Shown here in pieces: positions 8,789-16,664 of a stretch of DNA of 64,000 nt; the stretch's first letter is position 1, and every line of letters begins with the position of its first letter. Origin of the DNA: Micromonospora inositola (GTDB lineage: Bacteria > Actinomycetota > Actinomycetes > Mycobacteriales > Micromonosporaceae); the NCBI RefSeq assembly GCF_900090285.1, contig NZ_LT607754.1, positions 6,536,001 to 6,600,000 of the forward strand, in the 5' to 3' direction. Made by a program: the position numbers and the translations under genes. A model generated the notes under the pieces. That model was not told the DNA's origin. It did no database searches and saw only the letters and a list, made by a program, of their open reading frames with translations.

Positions 8789-9655
8789 GTGTCCCGCTCC
8801 CTCATGCGCGACCGTCTCGACCAGCTACGCAGACTCACCCTGCGCGATCGCCAGCTGTTGGCGTGGCTCGCGGAGCACTACGTGCTGTCCGCCACCCAGA
8901 TCACCCAGGCCATGTTCCCCTCAGCCCGTTCCGCCCGCCTGCGCCTGGCGACCTTGCACTCCATCGAGGCCGTCAGCCGGTTCGTCGATGTCACCACCGG
9001 CGACCGGCAATACCTCTACACCCTCGGCCCGCTCGGCATGCTCGTGCACCCCACCACCTTCCACGACCCAGACCACCCCGACGCCCGCACCCCGCGCACC
9101 AGCTTCGAGCGCGTCGCGCGGATCGTCGGCAGCCGAAACCTGCGGCATCTGCTCGGCACCAACCAGCTGTTCATCGACCTGATCCAACACGCCCGCAGCC
9201 ACCACGACACGCACCTGCGACGGTGGTGGTCGGAACAACACGCCACCGCCGCCTTCGCCATCGCCGGCGTCCGCCCCGACGGGCACGGCATCTGGTCCGC
9301 TCACCGCCGCACCGTCGGGTTCTTCCTCGAACACGACAACGCCACCGAACCTCTCGGCACGGTGCTGGCGAAGCTACGCGCCTACAGCCGGCTCGCCGAG
9401 TTCGGCCCCCGCTACCCGGTGCTGCTGCGCGTGCCGAGCCGCCGCCGCGAAGCCCACCTCCTCGACGCCCTCGCCGGCGTGCCCACCGCCATGCCCGTGG
9501 CCGTCGGCGTCCACGACGAGCACCCCGCCGGACCCGCCTGGACCCTCGCCGCGGACCCCGGCCTGCGCCGGTGGCTCCACGAGCTGCCCAGCGACCACGG
9601 CCCCACCAGCCCGGCGACCAACCCCCACCGCTACATCGAGGACATCGACGGCTGA
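8789..9655 (+). CDS. Replication-relaxation family protein
   Basis: The 288-residue protein begins with a winged-helix-like domain: Leu-Thr-Leu-Arg-Asp-Arg-Gln-Leu-Leu, then Ser-Ala-Thr-Gln-Ile-Thr-Gln, then Arg-Leu-Ala-Thr-Leu. A central region with Tyr-Leu-Tyr-Thr-Leu-Gly-Pro-Leu-Gly and a C-terminal half with Tyr-Pro-Val-Leu-Leu-Arg-Val follow. This matches actinobacterial proteins annotated as replication-relaxation family, which accompany conjugative or integrated elements and are thought to act in plasmid replication or DNA relaxation. It could be the closest thing to a DNA-processing protein in this locus. AAGGAG precedes the GTG start. No nicking-type His triad was seen. Confidence 0.75.
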   Translation: MSRSLMRDRLDQLRRLTLRDRQLLAWLAEHYVLSATQITQAMFPSARSARLRLATLHSIEAVSRFVDVTTGDRQYLYTLGPLGMLVHPTTFHDPDHPDARTPRTSFERVARIVGSRNLRHLLGTNQLFIDLIQHARSHHDTHLRRWWSEQHATAAFAIAGVRPDGHGIWSAHRRTVGFFLEHDNATEPLGTVLAKLRAYSRLAEFGPRYPVLLRVPSRRREAHLLDALAGVPTAMPVAVGVHDEHPAGPAWTLAADPGLRRWLHELPSDHGPTSPATNPHRYIEDIDG

Positions 9656-10146
9656 CAGCCCCGGCGCCGCTCTCACAGCCCAGGTCAGCGCGCCTCCTGT
9701 TGCCTTGCCAGCGCACCAAGGCCGAAGCCGTCACGGGTTGTGACTGTCAGAAGGCAAGATCATCTGTGAGTGCGGTCGATTCTCACAGCGCCACCGGAAC
9801 AGGGCCTGCCGACGGCCTCGAGAACTCACACAGCGCAGGTCAACGCCCCTCTCCGCTGATCCTGCGGGCAAAGCCGCTGTGAGAGACCGCGTCTACCGTC
9901 GTCGGCAACACCTTCCCCTCATTTCTCGCTCCACCCGGTTCGGTCCCACCCCAAGGGATCCCTCGCCGCACCCACCGGTGCGCCACGCCCACCCGCTTCG
10001 GCCGGTCGGCACGCGCCCGCGTGGCGAACCCTCGAGGTCGCACCAACCACCCGCGCCACCCTCCCCTCTCCCTGACCCGACCCATGCACCCGGTGGGCCG
10101 GTCACCTCTGCGCGCCCTGACGCGCCCGCACAAGGAGGAACCCCAC
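9656..10146 (+). promoter_or_regulatory. 491-nt leader region with CTGTGAG cluster
   Basis: No gene was found here. The heptamer CTGTGAG occurs in both orientations at 9672-9678 (reverse), 9764-9770 (forward), 9782-9788 (reverse) and 9876-9882 (forward). A variant CTCACACAG lies at 9825-9833. The pair 9764/9782 is an inverted repeat with an 11-nt spacer. This looks like an operator array for the downstream accessory genes. A short 5-bp hairpin (10110-10125) precedes the AAGGAGGAA ribosome site of the next gene. Confidence 0.5.
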
Positions 10147-10974
10147 ATGGCCCAGACCGTCAACGGCACTCCGCTGACCCGCCACGGCAGCCGCGTGCCA
10201 GCCCTGCCCGCCACGCCGGCCCCCACCCAGGTCGCCAGCCACCCGACCAAGCCGCACCCCACCCCCGCTGCCCGGCGCCCCGCCCCGCAGCCGGCTGCCA
10301 CACCGGCACCGACGATCCACACGATGATCGTGTGCCTGCCCGACGACGTTCCCCAGGAGGCGCTGACCGCCCACCAGCTCGCCACGCACTTCGGCGTCCC
10401 GGGCACCCTCACCGCTCACTTCTGGGCCATACCCGGCCTGCGCCGGTGGCAGCGCCACCACCTGATCGGCCTACGCAAGGGCCAACCCGCCCCGTGTGCG
10501 GGCGGAGACGTCCGGCTGCTCGACCTTCCCGGCATGCGCCACGCCGCCGCCGTCGGCGCCGGCATCCGCCACCAGATCTGGCAGCACGCCGTCCACGGCA
10601 CCCGACCCGCCACCCCCTGGCCGACGTTCGAGGCACGCCACCTCGCCAACCCCGACAAGTACCCCCTCGATGCGGCCATCGCGGACTTCCACGCCCAACC
10701 CCGCGTCAACGCCATGCGCCTGCACGCCGCCGCCAACCCCGGCCCCGGGCAACCCGGCATCGGAGAGCTGGAGATGTACCAGTCCGGCCCCCTCGCGTAC
10801 CAGCACTACAGCGCCGCCACCGCCGTGGCCGGCGACGCCCTGCTCACCGCCGACGGCCGCAAGCTCGCCCCCGCCAGCGACGCCCTCACCGACCGCACCA
10901 CCTACATCGAGCAGGCCCTGCGCCACCTCGACACCCTCGCACCCGACCAGCGGCTCCTCGCCGTCGCCCTCTAA
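10147..10974 (+). CDS. Hypothetical protein with Pro/Ala-rich N-terminus
   Basis: This 275-residue product is unrecognised. The first 55 residues are low-complexity Pro, Ala, Thr and His. A folded-looking domain follows: Ala-His-Gln-Leu-Ala-Thr-His-Phe-Gly-Val resembles a helix-turn-helix start, and Leu-Arg-Arg-Trp-Gln-Arg-His-His precedes a Gly-Gly-Asp-Val-Arg-Leu-Leu-Asp-Leu segment. The C-terminal 100 residues contain Tyr-Gln-His-Tyr and a final helical stretch. The ATG at 10147 is chosen because AAGGAGGAA lies 6 nt ahead. It is the first gene after the CTGTGAG array and may be the first gene of its transcript. DNA binding is possible but not shown. Confidence 0.6.
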   Translation: MAQTVNGTPLTRHGSRVPALPATPAPTQVASHPTKPHPTPAARRPAPQPAATPAPTIHTMIVCLPDDVPQEALTAHQLATHFGVPGTLTAHFWAIPGLRRWQRHHLIGLRKGQPAPCAGGDVRLLDLPGMRHAAAVGAGIRHQIWQHAVHGTRPATPWPTFEARHLANPDKYPLDAAIADFHAQPRVNAMRLHAAANPGPGQPGIGELEMYQSGPLAYQHYSAATAVAGDALLTADGRKLAPASDALTDRTTYIEQALRHLDTLAPDQRLLAVAL

Positions 10975-11115
10975 CGCCACACGCCGGACACGGGCGGGGC
11001 CGGCGCACCTCAACCTCCTCAACCCCAGGGGGCAGCAGGTGCGCCGCCCCGGCACGCGGCGGTCCCGCCGCAAGACCTGCACCACGTCATGCCTATACGA
11101 GGAGGGAACCACCGA

Positions 11116-11670
11116 ATGAGGTCGCGACATCGCGCCGCCGCCATCACCGCGGCGCTCACCGCCGCTGAACAGGACGCCGACGATCGGGGCTGGGACGCCC
11201 GGCCCGCGCTGCTCGGCCTGTTCGACACCACCGGTCACCGTCACGCACCCGCGATCGGTATGCGGGAGTTGCCTGTCGACAAGGCGGTGTGGCGGCTGCA
11301 CGAGCAGACCGTGCCCAGCCCGAGGCTGCCCTACTGGGTAGGGCTCACGGCGATCACCGAGCACCTCACCGCGCCGAACACGGTTGCCTCGCTGCGGCAG
11401 TGGGCCCGGGCGGAACAGCGGCGGCTGATCGGGATGGCGTTCCTCTGCGAAGGCCTCGACAACCACGCCGACAGCACGCCGGCTCACCCCGATGGGTTGC
11501 CGGTGCGGGCGCTGATCGCCTGCGACACCGACGCACGGCACTACCAGATCCTGCGGGTACGCGGCGCGGCCAGCACCACTACCACTGTTTTCGACCACTC
11601 GCCGGCATCGGTGCGCGCCACCGTCATCCCGATGTGCCTGCGGCGCCTGCTCACCTGCGCCCTCGCCTGA
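11116..11670 (+). CDS. Hypothetical protein, paralogue of the 13716 product
   Basis: This protein of 184 residues has no recognised domain. It shares order and spacing of motifs with the gene at 13716: an N-terminal Ala-rich helix with Trp-Gly/Asp, a central Leu-Leu-Gly/Ala segment, an acidic Ala-Cys/Ile-Asp-Thr/Ile-Asp-Ala/Ser-Arg strand, then Tyr-Gln followed by Leu-Arg. The pair probably arose by duplication inside the locus. The ATG at 11116 is favoured by GGAGGGAA 7 nt upstream over an ATG 27 nt earlier. A 6-bp hairpin lies at 11056-11071. The absence of membrane segments suggests a cytosolic protein. Confidence 0.6.
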   Translation: MRSRHRAAAITAALTAAEQDADDRGWDARPALLGLFDTTGHRHAPAIGMRELPVDKAVWRLHEQTVPSPRLPYWVGLTAITEHLTAPNTVASLRQWARAEQRRLIGMAFLCEGLDNHADSTPAHPDGLPVRALIACDTDARHYQILRVRGAASTTTTVFDHSPASVRATVIPMCLRRLLTCALA

Positions 11671-12097
11671 ACCGCCGAGGCCGACAGACGTCGCCGGCCG
11701 CCGCACCCGCCATCCGAGCTGCGTGCCGCCGTGCCGTCGCAGTAACGGCGGCCGCACTCACCGGCGGGAGCCATCGAGATCGCCAGCAGGCACGCACCAG
11801 GTGCCCCTTGGCGCCAGCGCCCGCCGCACACCAGCCCGCTCCGCTCCGGCTGCCGGCCACACGGGCCCACGGTGAGCACACCGGCACGCCGGGCGCCCCG
11901 GGCTTGGGGCGCCCACCCAGCCCGGCCTGCGACAGGCCGCCCTGTTCCTCTTCCCGCTCCCCTGTCGACAGGAAGCACTCGCTTCGTCCGGCTCGCGTCC
12001 CGAGATCCGGTCCTTGCACTTGATCAGCGCCGCGCTCGACGCGTGGATCAGTGCGCGGACCTCATCCCCCATCACGGTCACAAGGAAGGACATGCCC
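11671..12097. other. Gene-free spacer
   Basis: 427 nt without a credible gene. It contains the hairpin at 11891-11914 and otherwise GC-rich sequence in which no promoter could be picked out. Confidence 0.35.
11891..11914 (+). terminator. Intergenic hairpin
   Basis: A perfect 9-bp stem (11891-11899 with 11906-11914) has a 6-nt loop, 220 nt after one stop and 184 nt before the next start. A terminator is the simplest reading. It is further from a start codon than the others in the series. Confidence 0.4.
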
Positions 12098-12904
12098 ATG
12101 ACCGACGCATCACCGCAGACCGCTCCAGCGCACAGCACGTTCAAAGTCCTGGCCGCGCTCGCCGAACTCGGCGATGCGCCCGCCGCGGCGGTGGCCGAGC
12201 ATGCCGGGCTCGGCTACTCCACGACCACCTCGAAGCTGCGCGCCTGGGAAGAGTCCGGGCAGGCGGAGCGGTTCCGCACCGACGACGGCCGCACCCTGTG
12301 GCGACTCACTGCCGCCGGCTGTACCGCCACCGTCACGTCCCGCGCCGACAGCGGGCAACCTCCCGCCACCCCGGGCACGCCCGATCCGGCTGTCGAGGCG
12401 GAGGCCGACGGCGAGCAGCGCCACGACGGTGACGACTCAGCCGCCACCACCGCGGCCGACGGCCACCCTGCGGCCAGCGGCGAGCCAGCAGAGGCGGAGC
12501 CTGGTCTCGACGCGCCGGCAGCCCCTGATGAGACGGCGACCAGCCCCGCCGAGCCCGGCAGCGCTGAAGAACCGGCCAGCCCGACGCCGGTGGAAACGGC
12601 AGCCGGCGGTCCCGACGCCGTGTCGACAGCGCAGGCCGAGGACCGCTCCACGAAGGCCCGCCGGGTCGGCGGATCGCTGCGCGGGACGATCCTGGACATC
12701 CTCGAAGCCCACCCCGACCGGCAGTACAAGACCGGAGAGCTCGCGAAGCTCATCGACGCCGGCAACGCCGGCAACGGCGCGGCCAAGGCCAGCCCGGGAG
12801 CGGTCGCCAACGCGGCCACGAAGCTCGTCGCCACCGGCAAGGCCGTGCAGACCGTCGAACGACCGGCCACCTTCCAGCTCGCGCCCGCCAACGGCGGCCA
12901 GTAG
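12098..12904 (+). CDS. Two winged-helix domains joined by an acidic linker
   Basis: The product has 268 residues. Residues 10-75 look like a MarR/IclR-like winged helix (Phe-Lys-Val-Leu-Ala-Ala-Leu-Ala, Ala-Ala-Val-Ala-Glu-His-Ala-Gly, then Leu-Trp-Arg-Leu-Thr). Residues 85-185 are Glu/Ala/Pro-rich and probably disordered. Residues 195-265 form a second winged-helix-like unit with Ile-Leu-Asp-Ile-Leu-Glu-Ala-His-Pro-Asp. A related unit starts the MoxR gene at 19173. It is a plausible DNA-binding regulator of the locus. The ATG at 12098 is chosen over 12092 because AAGGAAGGA then sits 7 nt away. Confidence 0.65.
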   Translation: MTDASPQTAPAHSTFKVLAALAELGDAPAAAVAEHAGLGYSTTTSKLRAWEESGQAERFRTDDGRTLWRLTAAGCTATVTSRADSGQPPATPGTPDPAVEAEADGEQRHDGDDSAATTAADGHPAASGEPAEAEPGLDAPAAPDETATSPAEPGSAEEPASPTPVETAAGGPDAVSTAQAEDRSTKARRVGGSLRGTILDILEAHPDRQYKTGELAKLIDAGNAGNGAAKASPGAVANAATKLVATGKAVQTVERPATFQLAPANGGQ

Positions 12905-12926
12905 CCCCCTCGTCAGGCAGCCCAGA

Positions 12927-12959
12927 GGCGGGCGTCGAAGTTGGAGCCTCACGCCCGCC
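12927..12959 (+). promoter_or_regulatory. Start-proximal hairpin, GGDEF gene
   Basis: A perfect 9-bp stem (12927-12935 with 12951-12959) has a 15-nt loop. It starts 23 nt after the previous stop and ends 34 nt before the GTG at 12994. Confidence 0.45.
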
Positions 12960-12965
12960 CCCGGT

Positions 12966-12986
12966 GCTCCTTCGCATACAAGGAGC
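12966..12986 (+). promoter_or_regulatory. Hairpin sequestering the GGDEF ribosome site
   Basis: A 7-bp perfect stem, GCTCCTT (12966-12972) with AAGGAGC (12980-12986), has a 7-nt loop. The descending arm is the Shine-Dalgarno sequence of the GTG at 12994, so folding would block translation. This suggests control at translation initiation, or coupling to an upstream event that opens the stem. Confidence 0.5.
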
Positions 12987-12993
12987 GATCCGA

Positions 12994-13629
12994 GTGTCTC
13001 CCATCCTGCACGCGATCGTCACCACCGTCGGCGGGATCCTCGCCGGCCTCGCCCTCGCCGGCGCCCTGCTGTGGCGCCAGCAGCAGGCCCTCGAAGCGGC
13101 CCGCTACGACGCCGCCCACGACGACATCACCGGCCTGCCCAACCGGCGGCTCCTGCTCGCCCGTCTGCGCGCCGCCCTCACCGAGAACGCGGCGTGCGGG
13201 CTGGTGCTGCTCGACCTCGACCGGTTCAAGACCGTCAACGACACCTTGGGCCACGACGCCGGCAACGTTCTGCTCGCCCAGGTCGGGCGGATCCTCGCCG
13301 GCCTGCAGGCACCGGTCGAGATCGCCGCCCGCCTCTCCGGCGACGAGTTCGCGCTGCTCGTGCGCGGCGACCACGACGACACCGCCGCCGTGGCCCATAC
13401 CGCCTGGCGCACCATCGGCGCCGCCCCCATCGGCCTGGACTCCGGCGACATCAGCGTCAGCGCCTCCGTCGGCTACACCCACACCCACCTCAACACGCCA
13501 CCCCGGCAGCTGCTCGCCGAAGCCGACGAGGCCATGTACCACGCCAAGCGCACCGGCATCGGCGTCTGCGGACACCACCCGCTCACCACACCGCCAGGCC
13601 GGCGCAGCCGGGACCGCCACCACCGCTGA
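12994..13629 (+). CDS. GGDEF domain protein (putative diguanylate cyclase)
   Basis: This 211-residue protein would make the second messenger c-di-GMP from two GTP. One N-terminal membrane segment (residues 5-27) anchors a GGDEF domain covering about 42-200. Visible motifs are Asp-Asp-Ile-Thr-Gly-Leu-Pro-Asn-Arg-Arg at the domain start, Leu-Asp-Leu-Asp-Arg-Phe-Lys with the metal-binding Asp near 74, and the active-site loop Ser-Gly-Asp-Glu-Phe at 115-119. The Ser variant of the loop is compatible with activity. No Arg-x-x-Asp inhibitory site is seen at the usual place, and there is no sensory domain beyond the membrane anchor. A diguanylate cyclase inside a secretion/pilus locus hints at c-di-GMP control of surface machinery. 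Confidence 0.8.
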   Translation: MSPILHAIVTTVGGILAGLALAGALLWRQQQALEAARYDAAHDDITGLPNRRLLLARLRAALTENAACGLVLLDLDRFKTVNDTLGHDAGNVLLAQVGRILAGLQAPVEIAARLSGDEFALLVRGDHDDTAAVAHTAWRTIGAAPIGLDSGDISVSASVGYTHTHLNTPPRQLLAEADEAMYHAKRTGIGVCGHHPLTTPPGRRSRDRHHR

Positions 13630-13651
13630 TCCCGCCCCGAATGCCTCCACC

Positions 13652-13684
13652 AAGGACCCCGCAGCCGCCGGCTGCGGGGTCCTT
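13652..13684 (+). promoter_or_regulatory. 15-bp hairpin between GGDEF gene and next start
   Basis: A perfect 15-bp stem (13652-13666 with 13670-13684) has a 3-nt loop, the strongest in the series. It begins 23 nt after the GGDEF stop and ends 31 nt before the ATG at 13716. It could be an intrinsic terminator. The gap to the next start leaves little room for a new promoter. Confidence 0.6.
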
Positions 13685-13715
13685 CCCCTTTCGCCCTCTG
13701 TTCGAGGAGACGACG

Positions 13716-14303
13716 ATGCTGTCCTTCACCGCTGTCCACACCGTTTCGCAATGCCTGCTCACCGCCAACGCCGAGGCCGAGATCACCGGCTGGGGCACCC
13801 CGCCGACACTGCTGCTCATCCACCACCTGCGAGCGGAACCCACCGTCGCGACGCTGCATGAGATGAGTGTCGTCGAGTTCCCGCTGCACCCCGACGACCT
13901 GCTCACCGACCCCGCCGCGCTGCCCGCGCTGCTGCACCGCCTCGCCCACGCCCTGCACCACACCGACGACGCGGCGTCCACGCCCTACCAGGCCACCCTC
14001 GACACCATCATTCGGCTGATCCGCGGCACCAGACCCGCCGCGCGGCTGCTGGCCTGGGCCGCCATCTACGACGACATCCACACCCTCGACGGCCAGCCGC
14101 GGCCCGCCCGCCGCGTCGACGCCATCGACATCGACAGCCGCGCCTACCAACTCACCGACCTGCGCGGCGAGGAGCACCCGCTGCTGGCCGTCGACGACAC
14201 CCCCCACCCCGACGACATGCCCGCCACCCTGCCGGGGCTGGCCGCCCTGCTCGCCGCCACCGCCCGCCGTGGCCACGTCCACCCGGGCGAGGCCACCTCG
14301 TGA
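13716..14303 (+). CDS. Hypothetical protein, paralogue of the 11116 product
   Basis: The protein has 195 residues, no membrane segment and no recognised domain. Its N-terminal helix contains Val-Ser-Gln-Cys-Leu-Leu, and the acidic strand Ile-Asp-Ile-Asp-Ser-Arg-Ala-Tyr-Gln-Leu aligns with Ala-Cys-Asp-Thr-Asp-Ala-Arg-His-Tyr-Gln-Ile in the gene at 11116. The rest is rich in His, Asp and Thr. The ATG at 13716 has GAGGAG 7 nt ahead. It overlaps the following small zinc-ribbon gene by GTGA, so the two are translated together. The duplicate pair may bind one another or act as variant subunits; this is only inference. Confidence 0.6.
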   Translation: MLSFTAVHTVSQCLLTANAEAEITGWGTPPTLLLIHHLRAEPTVATLHEMSVVEFPLHPDDLLTDPAALPALLHRLAHALHHTDDAASTPYQATLDTIIRLIRGTRPAARLLAWAAIYDDIHTLDGQPRPARRVDAIDIDSRAYQLTDLRGEEHPLLAVDDTPHPDDMPATLPGLAALLAATARRGHVHPGEATS

Positions 14304-14566
14304 CCGGCGGGCATTCCGGGAGCAGCGCCCACGACGACGAGCCGATCTTCATCCCTGTGGAGCCGGACGGTGCGTCGCAGCGCTGCCGCGTGTGCGGGGC
14401 TGTTGACGAGGTCACCCGGGACGAGATGCCGTCCATGGCCGGCTACGGCACCGACACCTACGCCCAGTGCACCCGCTGCGGGTCCGTCGAGTTGAGCGAC
14501 CCCATCTTCGGTTGGCGCGCCAAGCCCGCCACCTGGCCGCCTACGACAGACCACGAGCAGTCATGA
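14300..14566 (+). CDS. Small zinc-ribbon protein
   Basis: The 88-residue product has two Cys-x-x-Cys knuckles, Cys-Arg-Val-Cys-Gly near residue 30 and Cys-Thr-Arg-Cys-Gly near 58. They are separated by an acidic loop, the pattern of a zinc ribbon. The GTG start overlaps the upstream stop as GTGA, so expression is likely coupled to the 13716 gene. Such small ribbons often bind nucleic acid or a partner protein. No catalytic motif is present. Confidence 0.6.
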   Translation: MTGGHSGSSAHDDEPIFIPVEPDGASQRCRVCGAVDEVTRDEMPSMAGYGTDTYAQCTRCGSVELSDPIFGWRAKPATWPPTTDHEQS

Positions 14567-14771
14567 CGATCATCCGCGAGGCCATCGCCGTGGCCGAGCG
14601 GCCGCCAATCGGCAGTCAACGCCGACGAAGGCTGTCCTCCGGCTGCGGCACAACCCGCATGCAGGGGCTGGGCGCGCGTCTGACGCGCTGACCTGAGCTG
14701 CCTCCCGGTGCGCAGCAGCCGCAGGGGCCCGGCCACGCCACAGCCACTCCACGGCCCATCGGAGCGCTCCT

Positions 14772-14809
14772 CGAAAGGCCACGCGGCCCGTCGGTCGCGT
14801 GGCCTTTCG
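14772..14809 (+). terminator. Strong intrinsic-type hairpin
   Basis: A perfect 14-bp stem (14772-14785 with 14796-14809) has a 10-nt loop. It lies in a 357-nt stretch with no other convincing gene, 205 nt after the zinc-ribbon stop and 114 nt before the GTG at 14924. The distance leaves room for a promoter after it, so a true terminator is likely here. Confidence 0.6.
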
Positions 14810-14923
14810 CCCTGCCTTCCTCGCCCTGGAAGGCAGCGACCAGTCCGGGGCGCTTTCCCGCCGCCCACTCGACCGCACTCATCCGCCCTGCCATGACCAG
14901 CACCCTGTCGAAGGAGCCCACTC

Positions 14924-15457
14924 GTGAGCACCCACTGCTACGTCGGCACCACCGGTCCCACCAACCCGCATGTTGTGCACGCCCGGTTCGTGCTCTTCGA
15001 CGGCTATCCCGCCGCTGTCGTGCCCACCCTCGCCCGCATTTGGGCCCACCACGCCCGCCGCGATGCCGCAGCGCTCGCCGCCGCGGTGCTCGCCCACGAC
15101 TGGGAATGCCTCGATCACCGCATCACTGCCGTCACCACCTCCGCGTTCGCCGGGCAGCAGCCGGTGCCCGGCGTTGGGATGACTCTCGCCACCAGCAGCG
15201 GCGGCGTCGTCGACCCGGCGGAGCCGGTCAGCGTGTTCCCGCTGTGCCAGGCCGTGCACCTCGACGCCGGGTGGATCTACGTGATCGACCCGGCGACCGC
15301 GACCGTCACCGTGCACACCGACGACGGCGACCCCATCGCCCGGTACCGCCTCGACGCCTGCACCTCGCACGCCAGCGCTCACGACCGGGCGCAGACCACG
15401 GACAGGGCATCGGAGTCCCCGCGCTGCCTGCGTTCGCCGGTCGGGTTGGCACGGTGA
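14924..15457 (+). CDS. Hypothetical protein, paralogue of the 16665 N-terminal region
   Basis: This protein of 177 residues contains Arg-Ile-Trp followed by an Ala-rich helix and His-Asp-Trp-x-x-Leu-Asp, then Pro-Val-Pro-Gly-Val-Gly, then a strand ending Tyr-Val-Ile-Asp-Pro-Ala-Thr-Ala-Thr-Val. The same ordered motifs occur in the first 130 residues of the gene at 16665, so the two are duplicates of an undescribed domain. AAGGAG precedes the GTG start by 7 nt. The gene ends in GTGA overlap with the NlpC/P60 hydrolase, so the protein may be delivered or regulated together with it. Confidence 0.6.
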   Translation: MSTHCYVGTTGPTNPHVVHARFVLFDGYPAAVVPTLARIWAHHARRDAAALAAAVLAHDWECLDHRITAVTTSAFAGQQPVPGVGMTLATSSGGVVDPAEPVSVFPLCQAVHLDAGWIYVIDPATATVTVHTDDGDPIARYRLDACTSHASAHDRAQTTDRASESPRCLRSPVGLAR

Positions 15458-16563
15458 GCGCTCGCACCCTCGGCGCCATTGCAGCGGGTGTGGTCGCCCT
15501 GCTCGTGTTGTGCGCGGGCGGGATCGGGGCGATGTTCACCGGCGGTGGCACCGCCTCGGCCGCCTGCTTCAGCGCGGTCGGGCCCGACGGCCAGCCGCTG
15601 CTGCCCAGCATCACCGTGTCCCCACCCTCCGTTGCCGGTGCGGGCGGGTGGAGCAGCGAGCAGGTGGGCAACGCCGCAACGATCGTCGCTGTCGGCGCGG
15701 AGCTGCGGGTTCCGCCACGGGGCTGGGTCGTCGCCCTGGCCACCGCGATGCAGGAATCGAGCCTGCGGAACCTGCCCGGCGGGGACCGCGACTCGGTCGG
15801 TCTGTTCCAACAGCGCCCCTCTCAAGGTTGGGGCACGCCTGCCCAGCTGCGGGATCCGCGCTACGCCTCAGGCAAGTTCTATGCGGCGCTGCTCGCCGTC
15901 GACGGGTGGCAGGGCATGCCGCTCACCGATGCCGCGCAGGCGGTGCAACGCTCCGCGTTCCCCGGCGCCTACGCCACGTGGGAGGACGACGCGATCGCCC
16001 TGGTCCGCGTCCTGACCGGCGGCACCCCGGCCGGCCCGGTCGCGGGTGATCTGGAGCAGGCGATGAGCAATCCGCTGTGCCTGGCCGACGGCGGTGACGG
16101 CCAGTTCGGCGGCGAGGCGGTCCCGCTGCCGTCCGCGTTCACCCTGCCGCCGGTGACGCCGCTACCGGTGGTTACCGCGATCGGCTGGGCCCTGGCCCAG
16201 CTCGGCAGCCCGTACACCTTCGGCGGGGACTGCACCGCCCCGCACTCCGGCATCGCCCGGCACCAGTGCGACTGCTCGTCGCTGATGCAGCAGGCCTACC
16301 GGGCCGCCGGCATCAGCATCCCCGGCACCACCAGCGACCAGGTCCACACGGGGACACCGGTCACCGACTACCGCGACCTGCGGCCGGGGGACCTGCTGTT
16401 CATCCCCGGCAGTCGTGGCAGCCCGAGCAGGCCGGGCCATGTCGGCATGTACCTCGGCCAAGGACTGATCGTCCAGGCCCCACACACCGGCGACGTCGTC
16501 AAGATCAGCCGCCTCGCGGCCTGGAGCGGCCGGCTCGCCGGCGTCCGCCGCATCGTCGCCTGA
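15454..16563 (+). CDS. NlpC/P60 wall hydrolase with lysozyme-like domain
   Basis: The product has 369 residues. A membrane anchor or signal (about 7-28) precedes a lytic-transglycosylase-like region with Ala-Met-Gln-Glu-Ser-Ser-Leu (Glu101) and Ser-Val-Gly-Leu-Phe-Gln-Gln. The C-terminal NlpC/P60 peptidase has Asp-Cys-Ser-Ser with Cys274, Gly-His-Val-Gly-Met-Tyr with His329, and His344 as the likely third residue. Bifunctional peptidoglycan enzymes of this shape open the wall for Gram-positive type IV machines, the role of VirB1 elsewhere. It is thus the natural wall-passage component of this cluster. The GTG start at 15454 overlaps the upstream stop. Both active sites appear intact. Confidence 0.85.
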   Translation: MSARTLGAIAAGVVALLVLCAGGIGAMFTGGGTASAACFSAVGPDGQPLLPSITVSPPSVAGAGGWSSEQVGNAATIVAVGAELRVPPRGWVVALATAMQESSLRNLPGGDRDSVGLFQQRPSQGWGTPAQLRDPRYASGKFYAALLAVDGWQGMPLTDAAQAVQRSAFPGAYATWEDDAIALVRVLTGGTPAGPVAGDLEQAMSNPLCLADGGDGQFGGEAVPLPSAFTLPPVTPLPVVTAIGWALAQLGSPYTFGGDCTAPHSGIARHQCDCSSLMQQAYRAAGISIPGTTSDQVHTGTPVTDYRDLRPGDLLFIPGSRGSPSRPGHVGMYLGQGLIVQAPHTGDVVKISRLAAWSGRLAGVRRIVA

Positions 16564-16614
16564 CTGGGCCCGCCCCAAGGGCCCGGACACGGCAGACCAC
16601 CCGCTTCCTGTCGC

Positions 16615-16635
16615 CCCCGGCCCGCTGGGCCGGGG
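16615..16635 (+). promoter_or_regulatory. Start-proximal hairpin
   Basis: A perfect 9-bp stem (16615-16623 with 16627-16635) has a 3-nt loop. It ends 29 nt before the GTG at 16665 and starts 52 nt after the NlpC/P60 stop. Confidence 0.45.
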
Positions 16636-16664
16636 TTCCCGCACCGTTGATGGAGGTTCCCGTC

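Noticed and set aside
9656..10146. The CTGTGAG cluster as iterons of a replication origin or oriT.
   Set aside because: Copies are few, irregularly spaced and in both orientations, with no AT-rich stretch or nic-like site. A regulatory role is simpler.
14563..14691. A 42-codon frame overlapping the zinc-ribbon stop by ATGA.
   Set aside because: The translation is short and Arg-rich with no protein-like pattern after the first 15 residues, so it is not reported as a gene.
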